From NCBI RefSeq assembly GCF_019649055.1, contig NW_026570254.1, forward strand, positions 372,001 through 436,000: a stretch of 64,000 bases of DNA. Reading direction: 5' to 3'. This document shows, piece by piece, positions 47,690-60,330 of this stretch (positions are counted from its first letter, which is position 1; each line of letters opens with the position of its first letter). The translations under genes were made by a program, and so were the position numbers. The notes beneath the pieces are model-generated. The model saw nothing but the letters and a program-made list of their open reading frames with translations, was not told the DNA's origin and did no database searches. Origin of the DNA: Paramacrobiotus metropolitanus (lineage: Eukaryota > Tardigrada > Eutardigrada > Parachela > Macrobiotidae).

Positions 47690-49256
47690 AAGCCCAACCT
47701 CGGCCTCCGGCCTCGGTCGGGAAAATGTAGGATTGAATTTTGATTATTGTTTATTCTATAACTGTTGATAATGATTATGGAATTATTGATTAGCAAACTT
47801 TACTATAAAGCCTGTAATATGACGAACTGCTACCACCCTTCTGCATACCGGCAAAAATCCCTACCCTCGGTCTAACCGGAGGAAATTCCTACCCGTGTGT
47901 CTAACCGACGAAAATCCCTGCCCTTTGTCTGACCGGCGAAAATCCCTACCCCTCTGTCTGACCGGCGAAAATTCCTACCCCTCTGTCTGACCGGCGAAAA
48001 TTCCTACCCCTCTGTCTAACCGGCGAAAATCCCTGTCCCTTTGTCTAACCGGTGCAAATCGCTATCCCTCTGTCTAACCGCCGAAAACCCCTACCCCTTT
48101 GTCTATCCGGCGAAAATCCCTGCCTCTTTGTTTGACCGTAAAAAATTCTTACCCCTCTGTTTATCTGGCGGAAATCCTTACCTTTGTGTCTGTTCGGCGA
48201 AAACCCCTACGCCTGTCTAACCGGCGAAAATCCATGCCCCTTTGTCTAACCGGCGAATTCTCTACCCTTTGTCTAATTCTCTACCCTCTGTCTCACGGGG
48301 GAAAACCCTTACCCCTATCTGACCGGCGAAAATCCCTAACTCTCTCCATTAACCGGCCACAATTCTGTGCTGCAGTGTCCGCATGCTAAACTTTGTGCTA
48401 AACTAAACTTTAGTTTGCGGAACCGTATAAGCAACAATGGTATGGCGAAAGTCCAGCCTGATGCAGCGAGTGAATGTCAGCATAATGAAATTTATTTCTT
48501 GTGCTGAAATAAATTTATGGAAAAATGGAAGAGCACCGAAACACCACTCTTCTAATAATCAGTAGTATAATTAATTATCTAATTAATAATCCATAAGAAT
48601 AGTAATTCACTCGAACAATAATTCTTCCTCTACTAATAATCTCTAGCATACCGCGAATTGTTAAAAATCAGAATGTCACGTGCAAAAATCGAAGCCACTG
48701 TACAAATAAGCAGGAAAATTACGCAATTAATTTTATGAAATTTGGTGTCTGGAACTTCGAAGTAACTTTCTACCACAATCTAATACGCAGTAACGATTTT
48801 TGCGATTATACGTAAGTTACCCGTTGCCATACAGATAATCACGTTATAATGTTGCCCTTTCCTCTTTCCGCCAAAAAAATTATAATGTACTATCTACCGA
48901 TTCCGATCGCTCTACCGATTCCAAAATTTCGACAAACAGGAGTTTTAAATTTTACTGATTACTAATGTGCCGCAGTTTTTATGCCCCAGTTATACAGCTA
49001 TGCTGTGTCAGCAGTTTGCGGTCAAAAATATACGCATTTCCGCCAATCCGCTAGTAATTATTTTAGGATTAGCCAATCAGGAAAATTCGTTGTAGTCATG
49101 TTTCGTAATTCGAAGAAAGGGAAGATCGAAAAACTAAAGTTGTAGGGACAAACTACAGGACTTTAGCCGTTTTTTAAGCTATCGAGCGAAATTCAGCGCC
49201 GAACGGTGTTGGAGGAAAAGGGAGAAAAAAAACGGCGAAGTTAGCATTGTATATAA
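47690..49256. repeat. Tandem 1.6-kb repeat, copy 1
   Basis: Begins CAAGCCCAACCTCGGCCTCC and ends near AAAAAACGGCGAAGTTAGCA. Shares with copy 2 the start, the internal minisatellite, the block GGAACCGTATAAGCAACAAT (48420), the AT-rich middle and the end. No protein domain was found; the long frame over the minisatellite is a by-product of the repeat unit. It may be a satellite-like or unclassified mobile unit. Confidence 0.8.
47840..48360. repeat. Minisatellite of about 29-30 bp, roughly 17-18 units
   Basis: Units follow the pattern GTCTGACCGGCGAAAATCCC plus TACCCCTCT, with variants (AACCGG, TATCCGG, ACGGGGG). Spacing is mostly 28-30 bp. The homologous array in copy 2 is much shorter. Confidence 0.9.
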
Positions 49257-50850
49257 CAAGCCCAACCTCGGCCTCCGGCCTCGGTCGGGAAAATGTAGGA
49301 TTGAATTTTGGTTGATTGTTTTATTCTATAATTGTTCATATGTAATGATTTATGGAATTATTGATTAGCAAACTTTACTGTAAAGTCTGTCATATGACGA
49401 ACTACTACTCTTCTGTATATCCGGCGAAAATCCTTACCCTTGTGTTTGACCGGCGAACACCCTTACGCCTCTGTCTAACCGGCGAAAATCCATGCCCCTT
49501 TGTCTGACCGGCGAAAATCTCTACCCCTCTGTCTCACCGGGGAGAACCACTTACCCCTGTCTGACCTGGGAAAATCCCTAACTCCGAGTTTAACCGGCCT
49601 CAATTCTGTGCTCTTATGTCCGCATGCTAAAACCTGTCTTGCCGAATTGACATTATTTTAAAACCAATCCGAATGCCGAAATTTCCACCTGAAACAATCA
49701 GTAAATGCGTCCGCTTGCTAAAATTTTTTTAATTTGACATGGTTTATTTTTATTTGGTGATCACGTTTGTCAACTGCGCAATCGGTTTTCCAGCCAATTA
49801 TTATGATGACTGATTTTATTATTATCAGTATTATTATTCATAATTGTTATTTGTTTATTTCTGATAGTAATATTTATTATTCCTTTGTTTAGGTGTTACT
49901 TTTTTCTTTTCAAAACTGAGTGCAGAACTTTATTTTGTGTTTTAGGAATAATATTTCTGTTAACAGTATTGGTTATTAAATTATCGATAAAACTATTATT
50001 TAGTTTACGGAACCGTATAAGCAACAATGGTATGGCGAAAGTCCAGCCTGATGCAGCGAGTGAATGTCCGCATAATGAAATTTATTTCTTGCGCTAAAAT
50101 GAATTTATGGGGAAATGGAAGAGCACCAAAACAGTGAAAACACCGCTCTTATAATAATCAGTAGAGCAATTAATTATCTAATTAATAATCCATAATAATA
50201 GTAATTCACTCAAGAAATAATTCTTCCTCCACTAATAATCACTAGCATACCGCGAATTGTTAAAAATAAAAATGTCACGTGGGAAAACCGGAGTCACTGT
50301 GCATATAAGCAGAAAAAATACGCAATTAATTTCATGAAATTTGGTGTCTGGAACTTCAAAGTAACTTTCTACCAAAATCTAAGACGCAGCAATGATGTTT
50401 CCGATTATACGTAAGTTACCCGTTGCCTTACAGTTAATCGCGTTATACTGTTGCCCTTTCCTCTTTCCGCCAAAGAAATGATAATGTACGAGTACTATTG
50501 CTCTGCCAGTTACAAAATTTCGACAAACAGGAGTATTAAGTTTTACTGATTACTGATGTACCGTAGTTTTTATGTCTCAGTTTGCCACGCTGTGTCAGCA
50601 GTTTCCGCTCGAAATATGCGCATTTCCGCCAATCCACTAATAATTACTTTATGATAAACCAATCAGCAAAATTCGTTTTGGTCGTGTTTCGTAATTCGAA
50701 GGAAAAGAAGGTCGAAAAACTAAAGTTATAGGGACAAACTACAGGATTTTAGCCGTTTTTTAAGCTATCGAACGAAATTCTGCGCCGGACAGTGTTGGAG
50801 GAAAAGGGAGAAAAAAAAACGGCGGAGTTAGGATTGTATGTATAATATAT
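49257..50850. repeat. Tandem 1.6-kb repeat, copy 2
   Basis: Same order of blocks as copy 1. It has only about six minisatellite units (49410-49600) but contains about 370 bp (49640-50005) that copy 1 lacks, inserted between GTCCGCATGCTAAA and TAGTTTACGGAACCG. Divergence is moderate (scattered substitutions and small indels), so the duplication is older than the SLC25 one. Confidence 0.8.
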
Positions 50851-51970
50851 ATAATAATAACAATAGCGTGTGGGGGCGGCCGAATGTTCCAAACTAATCG
50901 AACCGTCTCGTAGTAACAGGCGGAACTAAATTTAAATATTGTATTCAATCCTCAAAGTATTGCAAGAAAATACGTGGTATGTTTTCAGCAATATAGATAT
51001 AACCAGAACTACCTGATAACGTAATTTCGAGAAGTATTTATTACTACGTACAGATATGTATGTATGTATTTATAGTTTTTAAACTTCGGAAGTTGTAGGG
51101 TAGAAATAACGATTCTTACAAGCAGCCCCAGCCGCACAAAGTAGAAATATCCAATTAAAACACAAAACTAATTGCAAGGTGGACAGTTGTTATTGTGTGT
51201 TGTTCTTACACTGTCGCCGCAAGGGCCTTCTTTTCGACTACACTATAGTAGTGACCAGTGACCCAATGGGGCATTCAACCGCCGTATTAAATAAAAACTG
51301 TCTGGGAGTGATGCAACAGATTCCCTTTTCTCAGGCAGTAATTTATGTATTTCTAGCTGTACTTTCAGCAAATTTCGACGAACGCTAATGCTGTTGCATA
51401 TCACTACAAAATTAAACACTATTTTCACTACAGTGACACAATCCACTACAAAGAGGCTACACAACAGTCCTTTGGCTCTTTTTGTGAGTGTACTTACACT
51501 ACAAACTGCAATTGATAATTATTATCAACTCAATCTTGTATACAAGATTTGTGCAGATCCATTAGAGCAAGTTGTTGTTTACTTACGCCACATTACATTA
51601 CAGGCTGTACTGTACATGATAATATTATTTAGAACCACGTATCTGTAGTTACTGTATGAATGAAGTGCACGTATGTACGCGGTAAAGAACCGGTACCTTC
51701 CTTCCTTATTAATGAGTGCAGCTGGTTGTGGAACGGTAACATGTGAGGACGAACGTGCCTACGAGTTACGACATTGTGACGGTAAAAGGCTGCAAGTGAA
51801 TCAGAATTGGCAACAAGAACATCGATCCGTATGGTGTATACTCACGCGAAAGAAAACATCGGACCTGATAAACACCACGCAGTTCGAAGGCAACACAATA
51901 TCATGCCGCTGAAAAGTGGCAAGACGTTACACTAATTTTGTCTTCTTCCAAAGGCGGAAGCGGACAATCC
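50851..51970. other. Intergenic upstream of PXYLP1
   Basis: No supportable gene. Short frames at 51179-51912 have no recognised motif. TATGTATGTATGTATTTATA at about 51055 is a short TATG microsatellite. Confidence 0.4.
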
Positions 51971-54452
51971 ATGGACATGCTAGGATCAGCAATGAAGCGT
52001 CGGCGGATAATTATGACAATACTGTTGCTGGGATTACTATGGACCGTGCTGCTGCAAGTAATACCCGGCTTTTCTTTCTTGAATTTGACGGAAGGCAAGT
52101 ACAATGTAGCGGTATTTCGTAGCGCGTTTCCTCACGTTATCGTCTTTGTCGTTCTCTCCCTATCAGATGCGAAGAATGCGGTGTCCACTGTGATCAAATT
52201 GATTACATTTCCCTTTTCCTGGCTCATGCCGCGCAAAGTAAGTCACGGTCCTTGGATTTCTCATCTGGAGCAGAATGAAGGGGAGGAACAATATGATCGG
52301 ATTGAATATTACTGCGAAGCTCCAAAATTTCCAGGTAAAATTCGCGCTGTAATTGGTATCAATAGAAGTATGCAAAGCATACTTCTATTGATAATAAAAC
52401 TGTACTTTACCTGTATTACAGTTAACGATAGCATGGTAAACAACTGTTTGGTTGTTCTCGCTGCAGTCTGCAGCTTGAGCTTATTCGAAGGAAATTCCCC
52501 TTTCTCCCTTTGCGAGTAATTTTTGCGAATTTCCAAATAATGCAAGGCTTTGAAAGGGCTGGGCTAGGCTCGCACAGACACTCGCAAAAAATCTGCCGAT
52601 TGAGGGAATCGAACCCACAACCTCCATACTCTAAGGCCGAGAGAGGCACCACTAGGCTATCGGCAAAGCATACAAATCTAATGAAATATTCTATCGAACG
52701 ATCCTATAGAGAGCGGATGCCGCTCTGACAGCTTCATGGTAAAACTGTCTGCGCTGTTACTTCAAAAGTTTTTCAAAATGAATTGGCGTCTGGTCATTAT
52801 TTCCATACATGATACAAAATATCTTTATGATTATTAACAATTTTTTCCCGACAGCGTCCGTTCTCCAAAACGAGAAAATACTGGCCATGCAGATGCTGAT
52901 TCGGCATGGAGATCGCGGAACGTTGTTTAACGTAACGGAGCTACCCCATAAATATTGCCCGTACGACGAGAGCTATTCTCTTCCGGACGTTGTGCATTCG
53001 TATTACGAAATGATATCACTGTTAAAAATTTCGGAAGAAAGTATTTCGCATTTCGGCTTTGCTCCCGAGAGATCTTCATGTGCCAGTGGACATCTCACCA
53101 GTAAGGGAGTTCTGCAGCATATTCAGTTAGGCTCCGCGGTGCGGCGCCGGTTGGGTGGTTTGGCGGAGAAGTGGATCACTCCCGAAACGACGGTGTTTTC
53201 CACATTGTTCCCACGAACATACCAAAGTGCTTTGGTATGTGGACTGAGGACTGCATTGCCAGCTAATCTTTTGTCACTGACTTATTTTTGCCAAAGTTGT
53301 CGAAGCATTTGTTTCGTTGCTGCTAAAATAGGTATTGATTTTTTGAAGAACATTTAACTTTGTTTACTGAATTACGCATGTCATAGTGTGAAAACGTAAA
53401 CGGAATTGTTTTTATATCGACTGTATATTATCATTAATTTTAGCGATGGGAACGATATTTTTTTCTGTCGTAGAGTGCATAGTCTTAATCAAAATTTTTA
53501 ACGGTATACGTGTGACTTGCTGGTTATCGGGGAGCAGTTAAAACTTTCAGGTTTATACAGCATGATCACAACATGTACATAATAATTATTTACCGTATAT
53601 TGCAGTACGCATTAATCAGATAAAACATTATTGTTATAATGTTTGCAGGCGTTTATGCATGGTTTGAATCCGACAACTAATCCGAAAATACCTCACAGTG
53701 TGTTTTTTGCCCCTCCGGACGAGATTCAGTTTTGCTCTTTAGCCAGCACATTTGAATGCATAAGGGATAGTAAATTATTCGGGGAATATTTCCGCTTGAC
53801 CACTGAATTCTTCAACAAAGATCGGGAAAGCACAGCCCTGATTACCACGATACGGAATCTCCTCACCGGACACCTGGATAAGCCGTTAGCGGTGTGGCCT
53901 GTTTACGTATTCGACGTTATATTGCATTTTGCTTGTCACGGCGGACACATGCCGTGCTTTGATGGAACCTGTCTTTCTTACAAAGAACTGGTGGGTGTAT
54001 TTGAAGTACTGGAGCAGCTGGCTGAAAAAGTGTCGCGCGAACCGACCCTTCGTAAATATGCCGTTGTCGACTCATATGGAATTTTGAATAAAATCATGGG
54101 AAATCTACAGAAAGTTGCAGAAGGAGCAGATGACGCCAGCAGATTCACATTGTTTTCCGCTCATGATTCCACCATTGCCCCGGTACTTCATGCGCTTGGC
54201 TTGCCGTTTCAAATCGCAATTCCCTATGCTAGTTATCTGGCTTTTGAAATATATTCCCTGACGGAGGGGAGCACTCAGGAGGACAAATACATTAGAATAA
54301 TATATAACGGAGAAGACATGACACGAAAGTCTCTTTTTGGACCACACTGTGGTAAACAAAAACACCGGTGTCGGTTTACCACTTTCCAAACATATGTCGA
54401 GGATCAACTAAAGGATGAATTCTGGAGCATATGCAATAAAGAACTGGGATAG
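51971..54452 (+). CDS. PXYLP1: 2-phosphoxylose phosphatase 1 homologue (histidine acid phosphatase)
   Basis: Coding blocks 51971-52334, 52855-53234 and 53649-54452 join in phase. A basic N-terminus (MKRRR) is followed by a single membrane helix (IIMTILLLGLLWTVLLQVI), making a type II Golgi-type topology. The catalytic motif is MLIRHGDRGTLF and the second active-site pair is in TLFSAHDSTIAPVLHALGLP. ASGHLTSKGVLQHIQLG, CHGGHMPC and RIIYNGEDMT also match PXYLP1, which removes a transient phosphate from the xylose of the proteoglycan linkage. Without splicing of 52095-52166 the protein is 515 residues. That segment has a consensus GC donor (AAG then GCAAGT) and a CAG acceptor, and its removal gives 491 residues, closer to human (480). 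Intron 2 holds a tRNA-like sequence on the other strand. Confidence 0.9.
52357..52393. repeat. Perfect 17-bp inverted repeat, 3-nt loop
   Basis: TATCAATAGAAGTATGC, AAA, then the exact reverse complement. It lies at the start of PXYLP1 intron 2. Confidence 0.92.
52594..52665 (-). tRNA. tRNA-like sequence or tRNA-derived SINE head
   Basis: On the minus strand, 72 nt start TGCCGAT and end ATCGGCA, a perfect 7-bp acceptor stem. Pol III box A (TAGCCTAGTGG) and box B (GGTTCGATTCC) are present, and a T6 run lies just past the 3' end as a terminator. However, the T stem has a mismatch and the D and anticodon arms fold poorly, with no clear anticodon. It is therefore more likely a tRNA-derived SINE head or pseudo-tRNA than a working tRNA. 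It lies antisense within PXYLP1 intron 2. Confidence 0.45.
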
Positions 54453-55147
54453 AAACTGGCCTTAAGATTGATTTATTTCCTGTGATATCAGTGATGCGAT
54501 CAGTAGCACATAAATTACATGCACAGATTGTTCTGCGCATAATTTTTGAATTGAACCGTGGTATGCGTAATGTGGAAATTTGGGAAATGATAACTTTCAT
54601 GGAAAGTCTCCTCTTTGTTGATCAGGGTAATGGTTGTTTTGTGCTACGATATTAAATTTGTTGTTTTAGTTCGTTTTTATGATGCGATTCTCGACTGCTG
54701 ATAAAGGGTTGTACAATATCCTTTCGACATCAGTGATGCAATGTGTAGTTTTTAGAAGAATTAAATCGAAATAACTCATGCAGTTCAACCCCGGGCATAA
54801 GTTTTTCTGAATTAATGCAATTTCCGTGGAGACAACTCTTCATAATAAGTTCAGAACACATTCGACCACTAGGTCGAATGTGTTCTGAACTTATTATGCT
54901 TAGCATTAGTACTAGTGCGTTTCGCAACAACAAAATTAATTTACACAACTTGGGTCAGTCTGCGATTGCTCTTTTATCAGGCGTCATCTTCAAATATGTA
55001 GGGTCAGTGCTACATATGGCCATGGCTGTACAAGTATACTGCCCCTTGATATTTAAGTACCGCAAAATACAATGCGGCTTTCATATTACATTAATATTTT
55101 TATACATGGTTCCGATTATAATCATTACTGCTGAATTGTTAATCCCT
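54453..55147. other. Convergent 3' intergenic with hairpin
   Basis: Between the PXYLP1 and homeobox-gene stop codons. Contains the 54841-54898 hairpin; no gene recognised. Confidence 0.5.
54841..54898. repeat. Perfect 27-bp hairpin, 4-nt loop
   Basis: Arm 54841-54867 (CATAATAAGTTCAGAACACA then TTCGACC), loop ACTA, and an exact inverted arm 54872-54898. It lies about 390 bp past the PXYLP1 stop. Possible readings: a microRNA-like or histone-independent 3' hairpin, a foldback insertion, or an inversion artefact. Confidence 0.95.
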
Positions 55148-56693
55148 TCAAAAATTCATAGGAATGGTTATATTAGGGGAAACTGTCGACTGTGAGATCG
55201 CATTGTTTGGAAATCCCGTCCAGCTGCAGTACATCTGACGCTGAATTGTTCGTGCCCGAGCATTTAGTTGCTTTTTCCATTTCGTTCGTCGATTTTGAAA
55301 CCTAAAAACACACATGTATGTAAATGCTACAAAATGCAGGTTGAGTACGGTGCAGGGTAAAGCTTAAACTGTGTAACATAGTTGTGGGAGGGTAACCCAA
55401 CGGCGGTAAATTGGTCAGTTCGACAAAAGAACGGCGGTAAATTGGTCAGTTCGACAAAATTATGCATAAGTAAGAAGAATATATTCGTCAGAGAATCAGC
55501 ATTGGGATTATCCTCGCACCATTATCGCTGTAAAGAGAAGGATTTTTTCGCTTGCAGTTTGGTAATCGGGAATGATTACTTTCGTATTTATTGTACATAG
55601 AGTAAAAAAACTAACAGATTCCAAATAACTGGACACGTACTGTACTTATTGTTTAAAGGGTAAAAAAGGTGTTTTACAAATTTTTCTATAAAATTGTTTT
55701 TATCCGCGTTAGTTTGAAAGCTACATAAAACAAAGCGAAAAATAGTTTACCAAATCACCAACCCGATCGAACGAAAACATAACAGAAAACATTAATGCCT
55801 GCATACCTGTCGGCTGTCGGATGAAATTATAAGACTTCTACAGAGTACCCACCACTGCCCAAAAATAACACTGTAAAAAATTGCCTGCCTGGCATTCCTA
55901 AAAAAATTTAAAAGGCAGGTAGACGGATTTAAAAAAAGTTTTTCGGCACATTAACGAGGGTCGGATGACTCGGATCCAGATGCGTACTCGTATACATCGT
56001 ACTGAATTTTTTAAGAGATCGCTACCGTCAACTTAATGATTACGTACTTATAGTGAAGAAACTTCAGCTACGTATGCATTACCATGTTTTCACTTGTGCT
56101 TCTGTAAGTCCCAAAAGTTCCGCCAATTCCAACCTTTTCGAAACGGTTAAGTACTTGTCGATTTTGAATTCCGTTTCCAGACGTTCTAGCTGTTTTGTGC
56201 TGTAAGCTTGTCGTGGTTTCCGATCAAAGCTAGCCTTCCTCGAGCGCCGATTTCGAAAACCTAAAAATTCTTTCGTGGAATATAGACTTAACCGGCATTT
56301 AATTATACCTATAATTTGGTAGGAATATTCTCTTTCAGCAAACCATACTCGACATAATATATTATACAAACCTGGATAAGAACATATGGGAAACTGGGAA
56401 TTAGGCGAAATATGCTGTAAATTCGAGATCAACGGCGGAAGCTGCATTGTCACCGAAACATCCGTGGCTGCAGTTTTTAATCCCGTTGGAGCTACCCACG
56501 GTGCACGGAGGGAAGGTGCCGTGGCAAGCATACGATGACCTCCGGGAAAAATGCTGGGCCTGATACTTTCTGATTCGCCGTGGGGTGTAGTTGACCGGAT
56601 GGATGACCACGTGTCTGGACTGGTGCGTCCTTTGCGGAACAATATGGAGTCAATCGAAAAATCTTTGGCTTTTGCACGGGAAAGGTCAGCCAT
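55148..56693 (-). CDS. ANTP-class (NK-like) homeobox protein with Eh1 motif
   Basis: Exons 56693-56372, 56260-56083 and 55301-55148 join in phase to 217 residues. Near the N-terminus FSIDSILF is an Eh1-type Groucho-binding motif. The homeodomain runs RKPRQAYSTKQLERLETEF, KIDKYLTVSKRLELAELLG, LTEAQVKTW and, across an intron at the Trp codon, WFQNRRTKWKKQ. The combination of Gln50, RTKWKKQ and an Eh1 repressor motif points to the NK-like/BarH/lms group. It most resembles my recollection of arthropod lateral-muscles-scarcer-type homeodomains, but I do not assign a symbol. It is a nuclear sequence-specific repressor by inference. Intron position within helix 3 is the common ANTP-class site. No damage. 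Confidence 0.88.
55399..55459. repeat. 31-bp tandem duplication
   Basis: AACGGCGGTAAATTGGTCAG plus TTCGACAAAAG occurs twice in a row, in intron 2 of the homeobox gene. Confidence 0.9.
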
Positions 56694-59600
56694 AATGGAA
56701 ATACTGAAAATATTGAAGGTTTACGTACAGCGCTGCTAGTCTTAAGCTTAAATTCATCACATACTTATTACTCATTCAACTAACTCTTTTTCATAATATA
56801 CGGTAGCATAAAAATATATATGCCATATACAGTGACACGAGGTTTTAGTTAATTGGCTACGACGATCGCTATTGTTGTTGTGTGTAGCTTTCGTTTATGA
56901 ACGTACACGGCAGACTGTTAGCGTTATATAGATATGTATATTAATCGTACATGGCAAGCCCATAACTTAAAATAATCATAAACTCGAATATGTAACCAAA
57001 ACTTTGTTTTTAGTATCTGTAATTTCAAAAAGATGTCTTACCGGTAGCCAATCAGCGGTTTAAAAAATATATGGCCAAAATGCAAAATTTGGCGAAATAT
57101 GACGGAATTTATCCGAAACAAACGTTATTTGGTTCGCAATGGAAGTTTCCAAATCTATGTATTATACTCATGAAGGTTGATTCTGCACTAATCTAAAGAC
57201 AAGATTTCGTGAATATTCTCAGCAGTTATATTGGCACTGATAGTTGTTCTTACAGACTGGGATCATTAGCACGCTTCTGCTGTGATACAGTACGAGATTT
57301 CATTGAATCTGGCTGTTTTCTTAGAGGTCAGGTTTTCAGTCGCATCATCCAGGTGGCTTTGAAATACAATTGTACACGGAACCGCTATACCGCTGTACGT
57401 ATGGTACTTGCAGTAAAGTATCAATCTTTTTACCAATACCAACCCTGTTCGCTATATGTCAGATCTCTCTTTGACTTTCCCGTTAATACACCAGTGCGTA
57501 ATTCGCTCGTAGGTAGTTACCCCAATTAGAGCGTGTTTCGGTTCCTCGTGATCACAAGTTCACAACCACTATTTTTTCAACTTTAACTGACAGAAAGGTT
57601 TAATGTTACAGTAACCTGACAGTGTAAAACAATGACTACCTAATCAACAACATTTTCTGCAACAGCCGATTAGATCCTGATTAGTACCAGGAGAGAGCAG
57701 CACATAAATGGTGGCACACATTGATTATCAATGATTGGCTTAAACGGAATCACATTTAATTGTTATGCGAAACCTTTCTGCAAGTGTTCACTTTTTCTGC
57801 CTTAATGCACATTATTTAAAGACGGTGTAAAAGACTGTTACGTACACCTGTGATCACTTTTCGAGAAAAATGAAAGATCACCGACCTACTTCACTGAGTC
57901 TGTAATTAATTGCAAATAAGACCGAAAAAATATGTGAACCCTTTATTATACTAAGCAAGAAAGATTTAGCTGAGGTTAAGTTTTACTTTAAAACATGCAC
58001 CTTGCAACAAGTGCAAAAAAAGAAATGGTAAAAATGTATGCGAAGGGTGCTATTTAAAACATTTGATTTTTGCGGTAGTTAGTAGTTACAGATTTACAGG
58101 TAACCCGTAACAATAAAATGTAATAGTTGACGAGTGTACAGTGGTTAATAATAATAACGTGCCCGAATTACTGGAACGTTAAGTTCATGTAGGTAGCATC
58201 ATCATAATTTTGCAAAACCTCGGTCTTTTGTTATTTAAATTTATGTTTCGTTATTTAGCAAAGTCTTCGAATGTTTTTTTGTTTTTAAATATAATTCTCG
58301 TGCTAAATATACGTAAAGAAAAGGCATTAAAATTTGTACGCACTTACTTACGTTTAGAGAGGGCAGCGCTGACAAAAAGATCGTTGGCAAATTAAAAAGA
58401 CAGCGGCGGAATAAACTCGAAGACCTTTACATACAGAACGCTACTTTCCCATAACCATGTAGTTTGAATTACTAACTACCGTCAACACGTACGCAATTAA
58501 TATGAAAACATAAAACTATTGTAAAGGTGAAGCTTTTTGCGGTGATGAACTTTTATTCGGTAAATTCAATGTTTGTCTGCGGAATAACGTTGAGACTGTT
58601 TGGCTATTCACAGTGTAATTGAAACACGTATTTATGCGCTCCATTATGTCAGTCTAAATGATCAACTAAAAGCTTCAGCGATATTAATCAATTCATGATT
58701 GTTTAATCAGATATTCCATATTTACCTATCATGAAATTACATTCTGTCTGACATAAGTGTTTCCAAAACTGGCCGCTATTGCAGATTCACTAAGTGCCGT
58801 ATAACTGACCTTAAGTACAAAGTGGCTTTTGTGTAGAAGCTTGTCTATCCCATGTCAACCTGTCAGTCAAAATATCCATAAAATCACGTTCCTCTGATAA
58901 CTTTAACCGTTATTGGTTATTAATCGTTACAGACGTTTGCTTAATAGCTACATTAACAATTTATTGAATTCTAACATGCCGTCAACGTAATGGCAGGAAA
59001 AACATTTACTTTCTAAATCACATACATGTCCGTGCAGTTATCGAGAAACGCAGCACACACGAACAACACAAAACTTGGTTAACACTTGAAATGTATGTTT
59101 CAGCACAATTAATCCTGGTTTACACCAGAATATTTTGTTCCTGACTGAGAATAGTTCTTGGGTGTATGTATATCTGCACCGTGAGTCTGTGACATAATGT
59201 GTGACCGTGTAAAAGTAAGAAAATAGGTGCAAATCGAAAGTTAAATATATCTAACCTAAACACAGTCGCCTCACACTCGGGTGGTGGGAACTCAACCATT
59301 AACATTATCATTGTCATTATTCATAAGTATTAACTGGATCTAATGAGATAACAAAAATTAACAATGTCCTAAATTGCAACAATAAGCGATATTAATCCGA
59401 CGGTTACAGAATTTAACTTATTATTTGTACCCTTAATTTCGGCTGGCACACAAGCATGTTTAATTGATCACGAACATGATAGCCGGGTCTTTATACTTAC
59501 TATATGACTTTATATCTACATGTATTTAATTTTATGAGCGGATACAAATATAAATTTACAAACCAACAATTCAAAAAAAGATGCATTGCATAACGTGAAC

Positions 59601-60330
59601 AATTCGACCACAATTTTTATTACAATTCAACGTGCAGTGCACATATGTGTGTGCTTGTGTGTATATGTTGTAATCAAAGGTGTTGTATGTATTGAACGTG
59701 TTTAAGATCAAGAGTTCAGCTTTCTATAACTGACAGTTTCATTGTAATTTGAAGTTCTACAAAATCACAGTACTCGTATTTTAACAAAAATAGTTCCAGT
59801 CAGCAAGTTACTACTGACTATTAGCAGATGATGTTGTAGCTGCTCTATCTAGTTCGTATATAATCTCGGATGGTCAAACCTGGTGTAAGTTTGTAACTCA
59901 TCGTCGACCCGTCATGAATCAAATTTGGCAATGCATAAGATTATTTTTAGCGGTTATGCAATTGTTCTACCTGGAGCTTTTGCCGCAAACGTTTAGTCAT
60001 TTCCCTTATACTTATCGTTAATTACCCATGAACACTTCGTTCACTTCCTGGTTTAAGAGTACTTTGAGTTTGTCTTATTTCGTTGCATTGCCTAGGCGAG
60101 TTCTGCATACAGTACATTCATTTGAATTGTTCCTTCATCAGCAAAGTCCTTAATAAATATTGCTAAATCCGGATCTCTAAATACTCGTATAGTCTGTTTG
60201 GAGATAGACTGCAGGAATCTGAGTTTGCTGAGTTCCGGATAATTTTAACCGTTCAAAGTGTAAACTCTTTGATTAATTTCGGGTAGTTGTTAACGTCTGC
60301 CGTTGCCGTTCTCCAGTTCCGATCAGCATT
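56694..60330. other. 3.6-kb region without a recognised gene
   Basis: AT-rich; it includes the promoter side of both the homeobox gene (minus) and the secreted-protein gene (plus). Frames at 57209-57529 and 58210-58395 have no known motif or matching splice sites. Being long and next to a homeobox gene, it may hold its regulatory DNA. Confidence 0.45.

Noticed and set aside
47840-48360. CRISPR-like regular spacing
   Set aside because: Repeat units are contiguous with no unique spacers, and the genome is eukaryotic.
48099-48389. 96-residue plus-strand frame rich in Arg/Lys/Leu
   Set aside because: Created by the minisatellite unit reading through; no non-repeat coding content.
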